Source: Parabacteroides sp. PM6-13
GTDB taxonomy: Bacteria > Bacteroidota > Bacteroidia > Bacteroidales > Tannerellaceae
DNA length: 64,000 nucleotides
NCBI RefSeq assembly: GCF_029892605.1
Contig: NZ_JARXWF010000006.1
Location: forward strand, 62,001 to 126,000
Direction: 5' to 3'
Below, piece by piece: positions 54,928 through 63,320 of the stretch (position 1 is the first letter of the stretch; the number at the start of each line of letters is the position of its first letter). The notes under the pieces are model-generated. The model did not search any database. It saw nothing but the letters and a program-made list of their open reading frames with translations, and was not told the DNA's origin. The translations under genes were made by a program, and so were the position numbers.

Positions 54928-54963
54928 GAAAGAAGGCCGGATCGTACGATCCGGCCTTCTTTC
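54928..54963. terminator. Perfect bidirectional terminator
   Basis: A perfect 36-bp palindrome (arms of 18, GAAAGAAGGCCGGATCGT and its complement) is flanked by A-rich sequence on one side and T-rich sequence on the other. It can end both the helicase/cold-shock operon and the convergent rplU-rpmA operon. Confidence 0.9.
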
Positions 54964-54987
54964 TTTTTATGATCGAAAAGCTTTTTG

Positions 54988-55254
54988 TTATGCTTTTGCT
55001 TCTACTTCTGTGATGGAAACGTATGAACGATCACCTTTTCCTTTGTGGAACAATACAACACCGTCAACCAACGCATACAATGTATGGTCTTTACCGATGC
55101 CTACATTCTTTCCCGGATGGTGAGCCGTACCTCTCTGACGAATCAGAATGTTACCAGCTTTCGCTGTTTCTCCACCAAACAACTTCACGCCTAATCGTTT
55201 ACTGTGCGATTCGCGTCCGTTCTTCGAACTACCTACACCTTTCTTATGTGCCAT
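54988..55254 (-). CDS. rpmA: 50S ribosomal protein L27
   Basis: An 88-residue protein with the standard L27 start ([27 protein letters not shown]) and [31 protein letters not shown]. No N-terminal extension is present, so no protease processing is expected, unlike in Firmicutes. It follows rplU after 21 bp on the same transcript. Confidence 0.98.
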   Translation of the reverse strand: MAHKKGVGSSKNGRESHSKRLGVKLFGGETAKAGNILIRQRGTAHHPGKNVGIGKDHTLYALVDGVVLFHKGKGDRSYVSITEVEAKA

Positions 55255-55275
55255 TTTCTTCTAAATCTTTAAACG

Positions 55276-55593
55276 TTAAGCAACAATTTCTTTAATACTC
55301 ACTTCTGTGAACTGTTGACGGTGCCCGTTCAACTTGCGGTATCCTTTTCTTCTTTTCTTGTGGAAAACCAATACCTTGTCACCTTTTACCAGCGGAGAAA
55401 GCACTTCGCAAACTACTTTCGCGCCTTCCACCGTAGGAACGCCTACAGTCACTTGTCCATTGTTGTCAACCAACAATACTTTGTCAAACTCAACAACAGC
55501 TCCACTTTCAACGTTAGGAATGTGGTGTACGAACATCTTCTTTCCTTGTTCTACCTTGAACTGTTGTCCGTTAATTTCTACAATTACGTACAT
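55276..55593 (-). CDS. rplU: 50S ribosomal protein L21
   Basis: A 105-residue protein ([25 protein letters not shown], then [27 protein letters not shown]). The start at 55593 is chosen because L21 begins here; the frame extends 30 codons upstream, but that part is arginine/proline-rich and unlike any L21. The first gene of the rplU-rpmA operon. Confidence 0.98.
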   Translation of the reverse strand: MYVIVEINGQQFKVEQGKKMFVHHIPNVESGAVVEFDKVLLVDNNGQVTVGVPTVEGAKVVCEVLSPLVKGDKVLVFHKKRRKGYRKLNGHRQQFTEVSIKEIVA

Positions 55594-55688
55594 CTGTTTT
55601 TTTATCTTTAACAGGTTATATCCCGGGGGTGGGCGTCGTCTCCGATTCCTCTTGTCTACCCTCTGCGGAAAATCAGAGTGCAAAATTA
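55594..55688 (-). promoter_or_regulatory. rplU promoter and leader
   Basis: TAATTTTG at 55681-55688 (minus) fits TAnnTTTG. The leader of about 80 nt contains a G/C-rich segment with purine and pyrimidine runs (CCCACCCCCGGG near 55620-55632) and could fold into a ribosomal-protein leader; no known autoregulatory motif is confirmed. Confidence 0.4.
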
Positions 55689-55735
55689 CTGTATCCGAAT
55701 CTATTATCCAAATATTCCTGTCGTTTTTTCGCTCC

Positions 55736-56572
55736 TTAAAAGCCGAAAGGACCGAAATCGGGCGTTTCTTCTTCGCTTTCTTTTCCTTTAATATAGATAA
55801 CAGTATCTTGTAACTCTATAACCATCGTCGGGTCAAGCTTAGTTAGAATCGCTTCGCATTGCTGCCGACTGTCGCAACAAACGCAAGCTTCATAAGTATC
55901 CTCCTCCCCACCCTTCCGAAGCCAGACACCTTTGTAGTCCAGCTCCTTCAAGCGTCCCGAAAGATCTTTGCTGATATTGGATAAAGAGATTGGTCCTCGT
56001 GCATATTTCAACACACCCGAATAGGGAGGTTCTGCCTGCCATTTCTCCGGAAAAACAGGAAGAGCATTATCCGTTTCCGGGAAATAGTGATCAATTAACC
56101 CATCGACACCCTTTTGTGCCGCCTCCGAACCGGAAGGAAAAACCACCGACACATAACGATTCCCGATCACTCCAAGCCATTGATAAGGAGACAAACAACT
56201 TATGCCTCCTCCCAGATCGGCCTGCTGACAACGAAACACCTGCATGGAATAAATACCAAAAGCATCTTCCGGCGTCGGCATCTCATAGATATCAATCGTA
56301 TAGGATTCCCCGTTCCACGTCACATCCCGATTGGTCAGTTTCTCCACACCATATTCCAGAAACAGATCTGCCCCACCATTCATAAAGCCATACAAGCCCT
56401 GCCCTGTAAACACACGCTCGCGAGTAATGGATAATTGACAATGGATAATGGATAATTGACTACATGCAAAGCATAAAAATAAGACCAATAAGACCTTTTT
56501 CACATTAGTATACTCCTTAATTGCTTTAAGTGATTTCCGCTTTGCTCCAATTTTTAATTCTTCACTCTTCAT
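55736..56572 (-). CDS. DUF6599-family exported protein
   Basis: A protein of up to 278 residues. The core (residues about 55-270: [62 protein letters not shown]) is of the DUF6599 type, unknown in function. The first in-frame ATG is at 56572; a GTG at 56503 would give a shorter protein starting directly with the signal peptide ([14 protein letters not shown]) and is quite possible. Part of the N-terminal region ([13 protein letters not shown]) is encoded by an interspersed GGATAATTGACAAT repeat (56425-56460), and the first codons by a second repeat-like segment (GAAGAATGAAGAG). It follows the DUF362 gene after nine bases. Confidence 0.78.
   Translation of the reverse strand: MKSEELKIGAKRKSLKAIKEYTNVKKVLLVLFLCFACSQLSIIHCQLSITRERVFTGQGLYGFMNGGADLFLEYGVEKLTNRDVTWNGESYTIDIYEMPTPEDAFGIYSMQVFRCQQADLGGGISCLSPYQWLGVIGNRYVSVVFPSGSEAAQKGVDGLIDHYFPETDNALPVFPEKWQAEPPYSGVLKYARGPISLSNISKDLSGRLKELDYKGVWLRKGGEEDTYEACVCCDSRQQCEAILTKLDPTMVIELQDTVIYIKGKESEEETPDFGPFGF
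56425..56460. repeat. GGATAATTGACAATGGATAAT-type repeat inside a gene
   Basis: Three tandem-like units of AATGGATAATTGAC/AATGGATAATGG. The same kind of sequence is common between genes in Bacteroidetes; here it encodes residues of the signal peptide region of the DUF6599 protein. Confidence 0.7.
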
Positions 56573-56581
56573 TCTTCATTT

Positions 56582-57736
56582 TTAGCTATCCATTCTCAAT
56601 TCTACAAGATCGATCTTTTCCAAATCGCTCACTCCCAATTTCAACTCATCAGCCAATTCCATGAAAAGGCGTGATCCTTTCCGATCCTCCTTCTGAATAC
56701 CTTCCTCAATTCGTTTCTTGATGATAACCTCATGGGCAATGCGGTCGACTGCTACCGGATCGGTGCCGGCCAGGATCGTTTTATACTGCGTAATAAATTG
56801 AGGATTTGCTCCCGGTCCTCCGTCGAAACAACCGATCAAGCCATCGGCGATATTCAGTACCACCTTATCGCGCAAGGGCGGAAAAGCACAAACATACGCG
56901 CAGGTCTCGTGCCATAGGTCAGTATGTAAGCGCTGTGTATTAGAAATGGAACCAAAGCCCAGGTTCTTCAGGCACACCGTAATGGAATAACCAGCGTTCT
57001 TCAATATAGGCACATTGATAATCTTGGTCACCTCTTCGGTACATATCTTTGTGAAATAAGAATTCTTACCACCATTCACCATATAAGGCATCGTATAGGC
57101 ATCGTATTCCCCTTCGACATCGGCATAGAGATAATGCGCCTTATCGATGCGGTCTTCGCTATAATAGCGCCCTTCGGCATTGATATAACTCTTGTTTTCA
57201 TCATAACACTCCGTAGAAGAGATCTTTATACCCGGATAGTTAGCCTCCGTAAAACCGGAATCTTCCAGGTTCTCCTGTCGACGATCCCAGATCACCAAAC
57301 GTTCACGAGGAATGCCTGCCTCCTCCAGTTGTTTCACGATCGCTTGGGTCACCGCATGCGAAGTCGACAACAATTTCCCGCCTATCGGGTTCACTTTGAT
57401 ACCGATCACATCCTCCGGTCCGACAAACTGCCTCCAGGCCTTCTTCAGATCGGTTTCGCCGGTGAGCTTCAGTAGGCACTCTTTCACCATATCATAAGCA
57501 ACCGTTTCGGATGGTCTTCCGTCGACAATGCTGCCAGCATGATCTACTTTGACCACTTTCCCGGGGTATTTACCCGGCATCGACTGCGCCGTTCGCGGAA
57601 TAGATTTCGCAACGTCTATATTGGTTTCAGGTTTCACCTTTTCCTGCATAAGAGAAGGAGCCGCTTTGATAATCGGAGTGACGGCTGCACCTACTCCACC
57701 AGCCATTATCGTTCGGAAGAATTTACGTCTTTCCAT
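56582..57736 (-). CDS. DUF362 domain protein with Tat-type signal
   Basis: A 384-residue protein. It starts MERRKFFRTIMAGGVGAAVTPII, a twin-arginine signal, so it is exported folded, perhaps with a cofactor. The DUF362 domain (GPEDVIGIKVNPIGGKLLSTSHAVTQAIVKQLEEAG, ERLVIWDRRQENLEDSGF, TKIINVPILKNAG, LGFGSISNTQRLH) is present but no CxxCxxC iron-sulfur cluster motif is seen. The function is unknown; relatives are annotated as putative iron-sulfur or ferredoxin-associated proteins. Promoter box TATTTTTG at 57772-57779 (minus). Operon with the DUF6599 gene; this pair occurs together elsewhere in Bacteroidetes as far as I recall. Confidence 0.85.
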   Translation of the reverse strand: MERRKFFRTIMAGGVGAAVTPIIKAAPSLMQEKVKPETNIDVAKSIPRTAQSMPGKYPGKVVKVDHAGSIVDGRPSETVAYDMVKECLLKLTGETDLKKAWRQFVGPEDVIGIKVNPIGGKLLSTSHAVTQAIVKQLEEAGIPRERLVIWDRRQENLEDSGFTEANYPGIKISSTECYDENKSYINAEGRYYSEDRIDKAHYLYADVEGEYDAYTMPYMVNGGKNSYFTKICTEEVTKIINVPILKNAGYSITVCLKNLGFGSISNTQRLHTDLWHETCAYVCAFPPLRDKVVLNIADGLIGCFDGGPGANPQFITQYKTILAGTDPVAVDRIAHEVIIKKRIEEGIQKEDRKGSRLFMELADELKLGVSDLEKIDLVELRMDS

Positions 57737-57771
57737 AATATGTTGATTTAGTGTTATGAATCACAAACATA

Positions 57772-57779
57772 CAAAAATA
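57772..57779 (-). promoter_or_regulatory. -7 box of the DUF362-DUF6599 operon
   Basis: TATTTTTG on the minus strand, 35 bp before the ATG at 57736. Confidence 0.45.
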
Positions 57780-57806
57780 ATCCACGAAAGAAGACTCAAT
57801 CCTACA

Positions 57807-57833
57807 CAAAAAAAGGAACCGTTTTCAGTTCCT
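57807..57833 (-). terminator. Terminator after the DUF3868-type gene
   Basis: On the minus strand an AGGAAC/GTTCCT stem with an eight-base loop (57814-57833) runs into seven T residues (57807-57813). Confidence 0.8.
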
Positions 57834-57884
57834 CTTTTTCATTTCTTTTATCAGATTCGCTTTGAATCTGTTTTGAAGTCAACT

Positions 57885-58769
57885 TTATTTCTTTGATTTT
57901 TTAGCAGCCTTTGCAGCCTCTTTCGCTTTTGCTTTCGCCTCTTTCTCTGCTACTTTTGCAGCCTTTGCTGCAGCTTTGTTTTTTGCCTTAGCATCCCTGA
58001 TAGCTGCTTTTCTTACTATTTCCTGATTTTCTTTAGCCGCTTTAATAGCTCTTGCAGTCGCTTTGCTTTTTGCTTTCGCTTCTTTCTCTATTTCTTTAGC
58101 TGATTTAGCAAAATCTTTCTCTTTTGCGTTAGCATTTTTCTCAGCGGTCTTAGCTACCTCTTTTACATGTACAATCTCTGCTGTATTTATTTCCTTTGTA
58201 TCCTTTACTATCGTAGTACTCTTTATTTCTTTCTCTTTCAGCAATACAGAATAATGATCTGCAATATTTAAGAACGGTTCAAAAGAATACTTCTCTGCCT
58301 TCTCCCCATGGTAGCGGGTGTAGGTGCCTTTCAGTACCAGTCGGGCATCTTCCATCCAAGGCTGCGAAAGCAATGTCTTTTTGTATTTCACCACCTGTAT
58401 CTTCTTCGGTTCATTTTTCCAAACCACGTAAGCCGATTGAATAGCCTTTTCCCCTTTACTCAATTGGGCAGCGCGGCGGTAATATTTATCTTTATTTCCA
58501 CCCTGCAACACTATTGGTGCCAACTCCAACGACTCCGATCCGGAGCAGAGTACGGGCGTAATCGTCAACGTATGATATTTCACCAAAGGGATATCTGTTA
58601 CACAGATGGTTGCCTGAAAGAAAGCCGAGTCATTTTGCATAAACAAATCATAATCTTCCACAAAAGCTTTTCCTTTATAAACAGCCGTCTGTTGAGCCTG
58701 AACAGAAAACACAGAAGCCACCAACAGGCAAAGTGTAATTAGTATATTTGTTTTCATCTTCCTGATCAT
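57885..58769 (-). CDS. DUF3868-like exported protein with Ala/Lys-rich tail
   Basis: A 294-residue protein. The signal peptide ends SVQAQ. Residues about 25-190 resemble the DUF3868 N-terminal region found in fimbria-related clusters (FFQATICVTDIPLVKYHTLTITPVLC, APIVLQGGNKDKYYRRAA, IQSAYVVWKN). From about residue 195 the sequence changes to a repetitive KEIEKEAKAKSKATARAIKAAKE-type stretch of about 100 residues, almost all Ala, Lys, Glu and Asn, predicted to form a long charged helix, and ends in KKSKK. The full DUF3868 proteins I know have an OmpA-like C-terminal part here, so the tail may be a replacement. The ATG overlaps the DUF3575 gene by four bases. Confidence 0.75.
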   Translation of the reverse strand: MIRKMKTNILITLCLLVASVFSVQAQQTAVYKGKAFVEDYDLFMQNDSAFFQATICVTDIPLVKYHTLTITPVLCSGSESLELAPIVLQGGNKDKYYRRAAQLSKGEKAIQSAYVVWKNEPKKIQVVKYKKTLLSQPWMEDARLVLKGTYTRYHGEKAEKYSFEPFLNIADHYSVLLKEKEIKSTTIVKDTKEINTAEIVHVKEVAKTAEKNANAKEKDFAKSAKEIEKEAKAKSKATARAIKAAKENQEIVRKAAIRDAKAKNKAAAKAAKVAEKEAKAKAKEAAKAAKKSKK

Positions 58770-59329
58770 TTGATAAAGTAACTAATAGATATACCGGCCT
58801 TTGTTATTCCCCAATAATCGGTCTTAAACAGCCCCAGATACTCCTGCTGGCCCTCTTTCATGACAAACTTGTCGTACTCAAAATAGCCATACCCAAAGCC
58901 TGCAGTAAACTCAATACTCCAACGAGGCGACAGATAGAGTTGATACCCGTAAGAGATACCACCGCCATAACCTGTTCCATCGTAAGCGTGATCTTTGTTC
59001 ATACCAAAAGGTAAATCCACTTTTTTGAAAACATAATCCATATAATACCCATGCAAACCAATAAAATGTCCGTTGAACCGCTCTACCGGCCAATAACGGA
59101 ATTCCGGCTGCACCAGCCAGTGTTTCAACGACTCTTTCTTGGTGATCTCGAAAGGCACATAATTTCCGGAAATATCCCCAGTAAAATGCCGCCCCAAAGA
59201 GAACTCAACGCCCAGGTTCGGGCAGGTAAGCGCATCATACAGCCCATTCGTTTTAACAGCGACGTATTGAGCGGAGGCGCTCAAAATGGATACAAGGCAA
59301 CAAAATACAATTAACCCTATTTTCTTCAT
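58766..59329 (-). CDS. DUF3575 exported protein
   Basis: A 187-residue exported protein (signal ends SASAQ) of the DUF3575 family: YVAVKTNGLYDALTCPNLGVEFSLGRHFTGDISGNY, then LKHWLVQPEFRYWPVERFNGHFIGLHGYY and GISYGYQLYLSPRWSIEFTAGFGYGYFEYDKF. The repeated aromatic strands suggest a small outer-membrane beta-barrel. In Bacteroidales it is a common first gene of fimbrial (FimA/Mfa1-type) clusters next to DUF3868. Here the structural fimbrillin genes that normally follow are missing. Overlaps the next gene by four bases. Confidence 0.88.
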   Translation of the reverse strand: MKKIGLIVFCCLVSILSASAQYVAVKTNGLYDALTCPNLGVEFSLGRHFTGDISGNYVPFEITKKESLKHWLVQPEFRYWPVERFNGHFIGLHGYYMDYVFKKVDLPFGMNKDHAYDGTGYGGGISYGYQLYLSPRWSIEFTAGFGYGYFEYDKFVMKEGQQEYLGLFKTDYWGITKAGISISYFIK

Positions 59330-59423
59330 ATATACATGTTTATATATGTGTTACATGACGCATAAAGCGCCTAAAGATACATATTTCTTTGATATTCTTT
59401 ACTGTATGGATTTTATTCTTCTA

Positions 59424-61211
59424 TTAATCCAGCTTCAGAACAGCCAGGAATGCCTTTTGCGGCACCTCTACCGTACCGATCTGTTTCATGCGCTTTTTCC
59501 CCTCTTTCTGCTTCTCTAACAGCTTACGTTTACGCGAGATATCTCCTCCGTAACACTTAGCCGTCACATCCTTACGCACGGCTTTGATCGTTTCACGGGC
59601 AATAATCTTCGAACCGATAGCCGCCTGGATAGCAATATCAAACTGCTGACGTGGGATCAACTCTTTCAGTTTCTCACACATACGGCGACCAAAAGGCACA
59701 CTGTTGTCGAAGTGGGTCAGCGTTGACAACGCATCCACCGGTTCTCCATTCAATAAGATATCCAGTTTCACCAGTTTGCTCGGACGGAAATCATGCAGAT
59801 GATAATCGAACGAGGCATATCCTTTGGAGATACTCTTGAGCTTATCGTAGAAATCGATCACAATCTCGCCCAAAGGCATGTCGTAATGGATCTCCATACG
59901 CTCACCCGATATATATTCCTGTTTCAAGAGAATACCACGTTTGCCCAGACAAAGTGTCATGATGGGGCCAATAAACTGCGTGGTAGTAATCACCGACGCG
60001 CGGATATAGGGTTCGTCGATATGTTCAATCTGTGTCGGATCGGGCAAACCGCTCGGGTTATGCACCTCCATGCAGTTTCCTTTTTTGTCGTACACCTTAT
60101 ACGATACATTGGGAACCGTCGTGATCACATCCATATTGAATTCGCGATCCAACCGTTCCTGTACGATTTCCATATGCAACAATCCCAAGAAACCGCAACG
60201 GAAACCAAATCCTAATGCTACCGAGCTTTCCGGCTGGAAGGTAAGCGAGGCATCGTTGAGTTGTAATTTCTCTAACGAGGTACGCAGGTTTTCGAAGTCT
60301 TCACTATCGATCGGATAGACACCGGCAAACACCATCGGCTTCACCTCTTCAAATCCAGCAATAGCTTCCGAGGCGCCATTCTTCACATGCGTGATCGTAT
60401 CCCCTACCCGCACCTCTTTCGAGGTTTTGATTCCGGAGATAATGTACCCCACATCTCCCGTGCGTATCTCATCACGGGGCGACATAGAGAGTTTCAATAT
60501 ACCCACTTCGTCCGCGTCGTATTCCTTTCCGGTAGCGATAAACTTCACATGATCGCCTTTGCGGATCACACCGTTCACCACTTTGAAGTAAGCAATAATA
60601 CCTCGGAAAGAGTTGAATACCGAGTCGAAGATCAAACATTGCAACGGAGCTTCCGGATCACCCTTAGGAGCGGGCACCCGCTCGATGATGGCATCCAGGA
60701 TATCCATCACCCCTTCGCCGGTCTTTCCACTGGCACGAATGATGTCATCAGGAGAGACTCCTAACAGCTCCACGATCTGATCCTCCACCTCTTCCGGCAT
60801 TGCGTTCGGGAGGTCTATCTTATTGATAATCGGAATTATTTCCAGGTCATTCTCAATCGCCATATAGAGATTGGAAATTGTCTGAGCCTGTATCCCCTGT
60901 GCCGCGTCGACAATCAGTAGCGCGCCTTCACAGGCCGCGATCGAACGGGATACTTCATACGAAAAGTCAACGTGCCCCGGCGTGTCAATCAGGTTAAAGA
61001 TATACTTTTCTCCGTTTTTGACATATTCCATCTGGATCGCATGACTCTTGATCGTGATACCTCGCTCACGCTCCAGATCCATATCGTCCAGTACTTGCGC
61101 CTGCATGTCTTTGCCTTCGACAGTTTTGGTATATTCAAGCAAACGGTCGGCCAGGGTACTCTTGCCATGGTCAATATGGGCAATAATACAGAAATTGCGA
61201 ATATTCTTCAT
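59424..61211 (-). CDS. lepA: Elongation factor 4 (LepA), translational GTPase
   Basis: A 595-residue GTPase with G1 AHIDHGKS, G2 [10 protein letters not shown]3 DTPGHVDF, G4 NKIDLP, followed by EF-G-like domains and the LepA-specific C-terminal domain ([51 protein letters not shown]). It acts on elongating or initiating ribosomes. The -7 box TATCTTTG lies at 61235-61242 on the minus strand, 24 bp before the ATG. Confidence 0.98.
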   Translation of the reverse strand: MKNIRNFCIIAHIDHGKSTLADRLLEYTKTVEGKDMQAQVLDDMDLERERGITIKSHAIQMEYVKNGEKYIFNLIDTPGHVDFSYEVSRSIAACEGALLIVDAAQGIQAQTISNLYMAIENDLEIIPIINKIDLPNAMPEEVEDQIVELLGVSPDDIIRASGKTGEGVMDILDAIIERVPAPKGDPEAPLQCLIFDSVFNSFRGIIAYFKVVNGVIRKGDHVKFIATGKEYDADEVGILKLSMSPRDEIRTGDVGYIISGIKTSKEVRVGDTITHVKNGASEAIAGFEEVKPMVFAGVYPIDSEDFENLRTSLEKLQLNDASLTFQPESSVALGFGFRCGFLGLLHMEIVQERLDREFNMDVITTVPNVSYKVYDKKGNCMEVHNPSGLPDPTQIEHIDEPYIRASVITTTQFIGPIMTLCLGKRGILLKQEYISGERMEIHYDMPLGEIVIDFYDKLKSISKGYASFDYHLHDFRPSKLVKLDILLNGEPVDALSTLTHFDNSVPFGRRMCEKLKELIPRQQFDIAIQAAIGSKIIARETIKAVRKDVTAKCYGGDISRKRKLLEKQKEGKKRMKQIGTVEVPQKAFLAVLKLD

Positions 61212-61234
61212 CTGCTAATTCTCATTTTGAGGTG

Positions 61235-61242
61235 CAAAGATA
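61235..61242 (-). promoter_or_regulatory. -7 box of lepA
   Basis: TATCTTTG on the minus strand; leader of about 18-20 nt. Confidence 0.55.
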
Positions 61243-61316
61243 GTGAGAATCTCGCAAAGACAGACAAAATCAGGAAGCAAAAACAACTGAAACAGATGTT
61301 GCTCACTCTTGTCGTT

Positions 61317-61805
61317 TCAAATTTGACTTTCTTTTTTGTCAGCCTGTTGGGATGAGTTATTTTTAGTAAACTGTCTGAAAATAGAAAATGCAAGTGGAAC
61401 AACTATCGTTAGTAAAATTTCTTTGACTTGAAAATTCAACTTAAATATCACGATAGCAAGTGCACAAAGAAACCAAACAACTCCAGTTGCCAAGAAATAA
61501 TCATAAAAAAAGCTCCTTGAATTTTTCATCACATTATTATTTTGAATTTGATTTTTAACTTTATCGAGTGTTGCCTTATAAGACTCCAACACCTCAGAGC
61601 TTTGATTTAATGACTCCTCATCAACGTCATAATCAAGTGCACTAAAAAGGATCTTAACCGTAAAACTTCGCGGGTTGACTTCTCCTGATTCAATTCGTTG
61701 CAATGTTCTAACATTTATATTACATTTTTCAACCAACTCTTCTTGAGTCAATCCCTTTTGTTTTCTAAGTTCTACTATTTTCCGTCCTAACTCTGGTTGT
61801 TTCAT
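61317..61805 (-). CDS. XRE-type helix-turn-helix protein with two membrane helices
   Basis: A 162-residue protein. Residues about 7-62 form an XRE helix-turn-helix (GRKIVELRKQKGLTQEELVEKCNINVRTLQRIESGEVNPRSFTVKILFSAL). A linker helix follows, then two hydrophobic segments (about 105-122 WFLCALAIVIFKL and 128-145 EILLTIVVPLAFSIF), so the DNA-binding domain is tethered to the inner membrane. It is A/T-richer than lepA next door. The target and signal are unknown. Box TATCTTTG at 61825-61832 (minus) gives a short leader of about 13 nt. Confidence 0.85.
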   Translation of the reverse strand: MKQPELGRKIVELRKQKGLTQEELVEKCNINVRTLQRIESGEVNPRSFTVKILFSALDYDVDEESLNQSSEVLESYKATLDKVKNQIQNNNVMKNSRSFFYDYFLATGVVWFLCALAIVIFKLNFQVKEILLTIVVPLAFSIFRQFTKNNSSQQADKKESQI

Positions 61806-61824
61806 TTTTTACTGAAATTTTCGA

Positions 61825-61832
61825 CAAAGATA
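61825..61832 (-). promoter_or_regulatory. -7 box of the XRE membrane regulator
   Basis: TATCTTTG on the minus strand, 19 bp before the ATG at 61805. Confidence 0.5.
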
Positions 61833-61908
61833 TGTCTTGCTTCAAAATCAAAATATTTTTTAGATAGTCTTTTGCCCGACATTTACCCGACATTCTATTT
61901 GCCGGGTG

Positions 61909-62502
61909 TTAATAAGGGGCTTTGTTCAATAAATTCTTTATAATCACTTCGTATTCTTTGACTTGTTTTACTACATGCTCTTTTTCAATGGCTCCTCCTC
62001 CGCGGGAAAAGACTGTTTTTCCTGATCGATCTAAAATAATCGTCATGGGGAAACCGGATTTAATCGTTAATCGACTACTTTCCTCCCGTTCGATGGGGCA
62101 TACCGGAAACGGTATATTATGCTTTTCTACACATTTCACAGCTCGCTCTTTGGGATCGACCGTAAATGACAAGAACAAGAAGGAAGGGTTCTCTTTAAAG
62201 GTAAGATACAATTTCGACAAATCATCCAACTCAGCCATACAGGGCCTACAGCTTTCGAACCAAAAATTCATTAAAACGACTTTGTCATCCAACATATCCC
62301 GGGTAATGGTATCCCCATCCAAAGAAACAGCCGTAAAATCCGGAAAAGGTTCTGTTTTTCTGGCTTGATGTAAGTCATTTCTTTCCGCAAAATACGCGGC
62401 GAGTAGCATATTGGTTGAATCTTTCTGATTCAGATCAAACCGTTGGGCAAACAAGGTTGGGCAAATAGTCAAAGCCACAATTGCAACAATCAAATATTTC
62501 AT
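61909..62502 (-). CDS. TlpA/ResA-like thioredoxin-fold protein
   Basis: A 197-residue exported protein (signal peptide ending TLFAQ) with a thioredoxin-like fold. The active-site motif is CRPC in MNFWFESCRPCMAEL near residue 95, and the cis-proline region is SGFPMTIILDRSG. It acts as a periplasmic disulfide reductase or in envelope redox homeostasis. The start at 62502 (MKYLIVAIVAL) is preferred over an ATG 147 bases upstream, since only this gives a signal peptide and it lies behind the -7 box TATATTTG at 62545-62552. Confidence 0.9.
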   Translation of the reverse strand: MKYLIVAIVALTICPTLFAQRFDLNQKDSTNMLLAAYFAERNDLHQARKTEPFPDFTAVSLDGDTITRDMLDDKVVLMNFWFESCRPCMAELDDLSKLYLTFKENPSFLFLSFTVDPKERAVKCVEKHNIPFPVCPIEREESSRLTIKSGFPMTIILDRSGKTVFSRGGGAIEKEHVVKQVKEYEVIIKNLLNKAPY

Positions 62503-62544
62503 ACTATGTTTTCGGATAATTATTTCATCTGTTATAGAGCGCCA

Positions 62545-62552
62545 CAAATATA
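62545..62552 (-). promoter_or_regulatory. -7 box of the TlpA-like gene
   Basis: TATATTTG on the minus strand, about 43 bp before the ATG at 62502. Confidence 0.5.
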
Positions 62553-62620
62553 GGTCAAGCGATTTGACTTGTTGCCCAAATCGCGGGATTTTTATTCCCG
62601 TTTCCCTACCGTTTTTTTTA

Positions 62621-62667
62621 TTCTCACCCGCATGAGAAAAAATTCTCATGCGGGTGAGAATTTTTTT
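62621..62667. repeat. CTCACCCGC palindromic repeat, copy 2
   Basis: TTCTCACCCGCATGAGAA (62621-62638), AAAA, then its exact reverse complement (62643-62660), followed by seven T residues. It matches copy 1 at 42335-42374 except for one base. A further GGGTGAGAAAAA fragment follows at 62683-62694. Confidence 0.88.
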
Positions 62668-62712
62668 GCACGGTTTTTAAAGGGGTGAGAAAAATGCGAT
62701 TTCAGGGTTCTA

Positions 62713-63171
62713 TCACACCAATTCCGTCAGTTCCCCCAAAGCGGCTTTTAGAATAAATGTCCAAATAAAAAAACGAAAGAAGCAGCCAATTAGCATAAGC
62801 GTAGCGGCCGTTTTAGGTTTTACCTTGTAAAAGCCCAGGGTAAAGATCGACATACTGCCCAGGAAAGGAATCCAGGCGAAGAGAGCTACCCACACCCCAT
62901 ATTTGTCAATATATTTCTTTTGTTTTTCAATACTTGTCTTCTTCACTTTCAGCCGCTCCAACCACTCCAGTTTACCCAGCCAGCCAATACCGTAAGAGGT
63001 CATACTACCCAACCAGTATCCGATGGTTCCAATAATCAGGCATGCCCAGGCATCGCCTCCGGCCAGTAGCATCCCGATCAGAAACACATCCGAACTGACC
63101 GGAATAAAACTACCGGCCAAACAGCATCCGATAAAAAGACCTACATAGCCTAAATTGAGCAGCCACTCCAT
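62713..63171 (-). CDS. YqaA/DedA-type VTT-domain membrane protein
   Basis: A 152-residue inner-membrane protein with about four hydrophobic segments and the small-residue motifs of the VTT/SNARE-associated family (LAGSFIPVSSDVFLIGMLLAGGDAW, GTIGYWLGSMTSYGIGWLGK, KYGVWVALFAWIPFLGSMSIFTLGFYKV). Family members act in membrane lipid or undecaprenyl-phosphate movement. Shorter than the 200-residue DedA proteins and closest to YqaA-like forms. A plausible promoter is not evident in the 150 bp upstream. Confidence 0.88.
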   Translation of the reverse strand: MEWLLNLGYVGLFIGCCLAGSFIPVSSDVFLIGMLLAGGDAWACLIIGTIGYWLGSMTSYGIGWLGKLEWLERLKVKKTSIEKQKKYIDKYGVWVALFAWIPFLGSMSIFTLGFYKVKPKTAATLMLIGCFFRFFIWTFILKAALGELTELV

Positions 63172-63274
63172 GTTTCTTGTCGCTTATTCTATTTTTCGCG
63201 CAAGTTACAACATTTAAATGCATCATTTTACAGGTAATTGTACATATTTACGTGTCGTGATTTGGGGTTTAGCT

Positions 63275-63282
63275 TACTTTTG
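63275..63282 (+). promoter_or_regulatory. -7 box of the GH65-like lipoprotein gene
   Basis: TACTTTTG, about 38 bp before the ATG at 63321. Confidence 0.5.
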
Positions 63283-63320
63283 TATTCTTCAACGAAAACT
63301 ACATAAAAGAAGAAATACAA

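Noticed and set aside
57885-58490. Frameshift or assembly artefact producing the Ala/Lys tail
   Set aside because: The frame stays open and codon composition is regular to a normal stop followed by a terminator, so the tail is probably genuine.
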